Assembly (NCBI GenBank): GCA_051881655.1
Contig: JBJEQH010000052.1
Span: forward strand, 1 to 17,196
Source of the DNA: Heritagella sp051881655
Lineage (GTDB): Bacteria > Bacillota > Clostridia > Oscillospirales > Acutalibacteraceae
Length of the DNA stretch: 17,196 bases
Direction: 5' to 3'
The notes under the pieces were generated by a model. The model ran no database searches, was not told the origin of the DNA, and saw only the letters and a list, made by a program, of their open reading frames with translations. Position numbers and translations under genes: made by a program. Of this stretch, positions 14,111 to 17,196 are shown piece after piece (the stretch's first letter is position 1; every line of letters begins with the position of its first letter).

Positions 14111-16588
14111 TTATTCTTCCGGCTGTTCTTCGATTGCCGGATCCGTCATTTCCTCCTCGTGGGGAGCACGGGACAGAGTGACCACTTTGTTTGAATCCCC
14201 TTGAATCCGCATCACGCGCACCCCCTTGCTGGGGCGGGCACACTCGCGGATGGAGTCGGCCTGGATCCGGATGATCACGCCATCAGACGAAATCAGGATA
14301 ATATCGTCCGTACGGTCCACAATCTGGATGGCCGCCACCTTGCCGTAGGATTCCGTGTGGTAATTAGTCAGTCCCTTGCCGCCGCGGTTCTGCAGGCGGT
14401 AATCACTGACGGGGGACAGCCGGCCATAACCGGTTTCGGATACGGTGAGAACCAGCCCGTCTTCGCGCAGGATCGAGGTGCCCACCACGCAGTCGCCTTC
14501 CCGCATGGTGATCGCCTTCACGCCCCGGGCCGAACGGCCCATGGCACGCACATCCGTCTCTTTAAACCGGATGGCCATACCGTCATGGGTGGCCACCAGC
14601 AGTTCATCCTGGCCGCCGGTGATCCCCGCCCAGCTGAGCAGGTCACCCTCATCCAGATCGATGGCGATCAGCCCGCTTTTGCGCACATTGCGATAGGCCG
14701 ACAGCTCGGTGCGTTTAATAATGCCGTTGCGGGTGATAAGAACCAGGTAACTCTCCTCTTCCCACTGGGGAACCTGCACCATCGAGGTGACCTTCTCGTC
14801 GGGAGAGAGGGGAAGGAGGTTGGCAATATTGATCCCCTTGGCCGTACGGGCACCCTCGGGTACTTCGTAGCACTTGAGCCGGTACACTCTTCCAAAATTG
14901 GTGAAGAACAGAACCTGATCGTGGTTGCGGCTGACGAACATCTCGCTGGCCACATCCTCCTCCCGGCGGGACATACCGCTGACCCCGCGGCCGCCGCGCT
15001 TCTGCAGGCGGTAGGTATCCGTCTTCTGACGTTTGACATAACCGGCCTGCGTCAGGGTCATCACACACTCGTCATTGGGAATCAGATCCTCAATATCCAC
15101 TTCACCGCTGATGGTGGCGATCTCGGTGCGGCGCTCGTCCGCGTATTTTCTCTTCATGGCCTGGGCCTCATCCTTGATAATCGCCAGAACACGGGCTTCG
15201 CTCTGCAGAATATCCAGATAATCCGAAATCTTGGCGTGCAGCTGATCCAACTCATCCATGATTTTCTTAATCTCCAGTCCGGCCAGTTGGCCCAGCTGGA
15301 ATGCCACGATCGCCGATGCCTGCACATCATCAAAGCCAAAGGCCTCCATAATGGCTTTCTTAGCTTCGGGACGACCGCCGCGGCAGGCGCGGATGGTGGC
15401 GATAATCTCATCGACAATATCAATGGCTTTTTTCAGGCCCTCCAGAATATGGGCGCGGTCCTGGGCCTTCTTCAGATCAAAGCGCGTGCGGCGCACGATG
15501 ACCTGCTTCTGGAAATCAATATATTCCTGCAGAATCTGCATCAGGTTCAGCGTTTTCGGCTCGCCCCGGACAATGGCCAGCATAATCACACCGAAGGTGG
15601 TCTGCATCTGGGTTTCATTATACAGGTGGTTCAGCACAATCTGGGGCGAGGCGTCGCGCTTGATATCAATGACGATATGCATGCCCTCGCGATCCGAGTG
15701 GTCCTCGATATTGGAGATACCCTCCAACCGTTTTTCTTTGACCAGATCGGCAATGCTCTCGATCAGACGGGCCTTGTTTACCTGATACGGCAATTCCGTG
15801 ACCACGATTTTAAACCGGCCGTTCTTCTCCTCTTCGATTTCCGCGCGGGCCCGCACCTGAATGCGGCCGCGCCCGGTGGCATAAGCGGCGCGGATCCCGC
15901 TGCGGCCCATGATGATGCCGCCGGTGGGGAAGTCGGGCCCCTTAATGTACTGCATCACATCCTCCAGGGTAGCCTGGGGGTTGTCGATCAGTGCGCACAT
16001 CCCGTCAATCACCTCGCCCATATTGTGGGGCGGGATGTTGGTGGCCATGCCCACGGCAATACCGGTGGAGCCGTTAACCAGAATATTAGGGAAATGGGTG
16101 GGCAGAACATCGGGTTCCTTCAGCCGGTCATCGTAGTTCGGTGAAAAATCCACCGTATCCTTATCGATATCGGCCAGCATATCCACCGACAGTTTATTCA
16201 TGCGGGATTCGGTATACCGGTAAGCAGCCGGGGGGTCGCCGTCCACCGAACCGAAGTTTCCGTGGCCGTCCACCAGCACATACCGCATGGAGAAATCCTG
16301 TGCCAGACGCACCAGCGCATCATAGACCGAGGCATCTCCATGGGGGTGATACCGGCCCAGCACCGAACCGACGGTATCGGCGCACTTGCGATAAGCCTTT
16401 TCCGGCCACAGGGCGTTTTCATACATTGTATACAGAATCCGGCGGTGCACCGGCTTTAAGCCGTCGCGCACATCCGGCAGCGCACGGGAGACAATGACGG
16501 ACATGGAGTATTCCAGGAACGCCTTCTGCATTTCTTTTTCCAGATTGACCCCTATGGTGCGGCCGCTCTGTATCATCTCTTCTTCCAT
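14111..16588 (-). CDS. gyrA: DNA gyrase subunit A
   Basis: An 825-residue type II topoisomerase subunit that, as A2B2 with GyrB, introduces negative supercoils. The breakage-reunion domain runs from about 30 to 500: catalytic Tyr125 in AAYRYTESRM, the Arg before it, and quinolone-region motif HPHGDASVYD at 81-90. The GyrA box QKRGGRG at 529-535 (consensus QRRGGKG) identifies gyrase rather than topoisomerase IV, and the beta-pinwheel wrapping domain follows to about 800, ending in an acidic tail. Ala86 occupies the position equivalent to Ser83 of Escherichia coli, while Asp90 equals Asp87. The ATG at 16588 follows AGGGAGG (16598-16604) by 9 bases. A terminator follows the stop. gyrB is not upstream in this window; the neighbour there is a YcxB-like gene 60 bases away on the same strand. 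Confidence 0.98.
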   Translation of the reverse strand: MEEEMIQSGRTIGVNLEKEMQKAFLEYSMSVIVSRALPDVRDGLKPVHRRILYTMYENALWPEKAYRKCADTVGSVLGRYHPHGDASVYDALVRLAQDFSMRYVLVDGHGNFGSVDGDPPAAYRYTESRMNKLSVDMLADIDKDTVDFSPNYDDRLKEPDVLPTHFPNILVNGSTGIAVGMATNIPPHNMGEVIDGMCALIDNPQATLEDVMQYIKGPDFPTGGIIMGRSGIRAAYATGRGRIQVRARAEIEEEKNGRFKIVVTELPYQVNKARLIESIADLVKEKRLEGISNIEDHSDREGMHIVIDIKRDASPQIVLNHLYNETQMQTTFGVIMLAIVRGEPKTLNLMQILQEYIDFQKQVIVRRTRFDLKKAQDRAHILEGLKKAIDIVDEIIATIRACRGGRPEAKKAIMEAFGFDDVQASAIVAFQLGQLAGLEIKKIMDELDQLHAKISDYLDILQSEARVLAIIKDEAQAMKRKYADERRTEIATISGEVDIEDLIPNDECVMTLTQAGYVKRQKTDTYRLQKRGGRGVSGMSRREEDVASEMFVSRNHDQVLFFTNFGRVYRLKCYEVPEGARTAKGINIANLLPLSPDEKVTSMVQVPQWEEESYLVLITRNGIIKRTELSAYRNVRKSGLIAIDLDEGDLLSWAGITGGQDELLVATHDGMAIRFKETDVRAMGRSARGVKAITMREGDCVVGTSILREDGLVLTVSETGYGRLSPVSDYRLQNRGGKGLTNYHTESYGKVAAIQIVDRTDDIILISSDGVIIRIQADSIRECARPSKGVRVMRIQGDSNKVVTLSRAPHEEEMTDPAIEEQPEE

Positions 16589-16648
16589 GATCAGGTTCCT
16601 CCCTGTACAAAATCTAAAAAATCATCTTTTTATACAAATCGTATTTTT

Positions 16649-17155
16649 TTATTCTCCGGCAGCCGCCTGCCGCATCCGCTGCTCCCAACTCTCCCGCACC
16701 GCAGGCGGAAGCCCGCGCAGGGGAACCAGCAGCTCTTTTCCGTCGCGCCGGCAAAACCAGTACACCTGTTTTTTCTCCCGCACAGTCAAACTGCCGTCCA
16801 GTGGGAAAAGCACTTCATCCCCCATAGGGAACCGGCGGATAATGCCCTGTTCGGTCATGCAGACCCGGATTTCCTTCCCCTCGTCCAGCTGACGGGCCCG
16901 GTAACGCATGGCGCATTCCGGCACGATCCACAATACCGCGATGAGAAGCAGGCACAGCCCAAAGAAGAAAAGGCCGTTTTTATCCTGCTGGCGCAGATAC
17001 GAGGACAGGAACAGCCCACCGGCCGCCAGCAGCAAAACCGTCTCCACCGCGGCGCGCTTTCCCGTGGTATGGATGTACCCGCTCATACGCACCCCCAAAA
17101 GAATCTCCCGGTAGGTGGGGGTATAGGCAATCTCTTCACTTTTCTTCTCTTCCAT
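16649..17155 (-). CDS. YcxB-like two-helix membrane protein
   Basis: A 168-residue protein with a cytoplasmic N-terminus (starting MEEKKSEEIAYTPTYREILLG), two membrane helices at about 35-53 and 62-82, and a C-terminal cytoplasmic domain of about 80 residues. That domain runs through RVCMTEQGIIRRFPMGDEVLFPLDG to KKQVYWFCRRDGKELLVPLRGLP, which has the strand pattern of the YcxB-like C-terminal domain, a PH-like fold of unknown function. The 'LVPLRGLP' motif is typical. ATG at 17155 has a modest AGAGG site 6 bases upstream (17162-17166). gyrA follows by 60 bases with no terminator between, so the two may be co-transcribed. The promoter, if close, lies at or beyond the window edge. Family call moderate, function unknown. 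Confidence 0.7.
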   Translation of the reverse strand: MEEKKSEEIAYTPTYREILLGVRMSGYIHTTGKRAAVETVLLLAAGGLFLSSYLRQQDKNGLFFFGLCLLLIAVLWIVPECAMRYRARQLDEGKEIRVCMTEQGIIRRFPMGDEVLFPLDGSLTVREKKQVYWFCRRDGKELLVPLRGLPPAVRESWEQRMRQAAAGE

Positions 17156-17196
17156 ATTACCTCTTTGTATAAACTACTTCTTTATTCCGATTTGTA

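Noticed and set aside
14201..16144. A 647-codon open frame on the plus strand opposite gyrA
   Set aside because: It is the antisense shadow of gyrA, His/Asn/Gly-rich in composition, with no ribosome binding site and no domain; gyrA on the other strand is unambiguous.

Overview
The window looks like chromosomal core and semi-core DNA of a Gram-positive anaerobe of the Bacillota, most likely class Clostridia and plausibly an Oscillospiraceae/Ruminococcaceae-type gut bacterium. The grounds are strong AGGAGG-type ribosome binding sites, frequent GTG and TTG starts, a two-domain rubrerythrin, a Gld-type ABC transporter with a DUF4340 partner, an ECF sigma factor paired with an RsgI-like anti-sigma factor, and a clostridial-type GyrA. 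Coding density is high. I see no tRNA, rRNA, CRISPR array, insertion sequence or phage gene.

Layout. 1-1900 (+): the 3' end of a tautomerase-family gene, the ribosome-binding ATPase ychF and a small cupin, closed by a perfect-stem terminator. 1969-2592 (+): rubrerythrin from a TTG start, ending at a bidirectional terminator shared with the convergent operon. 2619-7604 (-): a four-gene ABC transporter operon (ATPase, ABC-2 permease, GldG-like protein, DUF4340 protein) read from a sigma-A-like promoter near 7653-7681. 7866-9404 (+): a divergent unit with a near-consensus promoter, an unrecognised 200-residue protein and a GNAT/YoaP acetyltransferase, then a second bidirectional terminator. 9452-11040 (-): an M14 zinc peptidase followed by a Ser/Glu-rich lipoprotein. 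11104-11880 (+): a Nudix hydrolase of ADP-ribose pyrophosphatase type with its own promoter, ending at a third bidirectional terminator. 11906-13911 (-): an ECF sigma factor translationally coupled to a membrane anti-sigma factor that has an RsgI-like extracytoplasmic domain and three PepSY repeats. 14074-17155 (-): a YcxB-like membrane protein and gyrA, followed by one and possibly two terminators.

How the genes work together. The transporter genes form one machine: ATPase and permease with two membrane-anchored accessory proteins of unknown substrate. The sigma/anti-sigma pair is a self-contained trans-envelope signalling module and the most interesting item here. It combines an ECF sigma factor with an extracytoplasmic domain normally linked to SigI-type signalling, including an Asn-Pro motif at the expected autocleavage position, and a freshly duplicated PepSY array as the likely sensor. 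The M14 peptidase (no signal peptide) and the lipoprotein may both concern the cell wall. The other genes are housekeeping (ychF, gyrA, Nudix) or oxidative-stress related (rubrerythrin).
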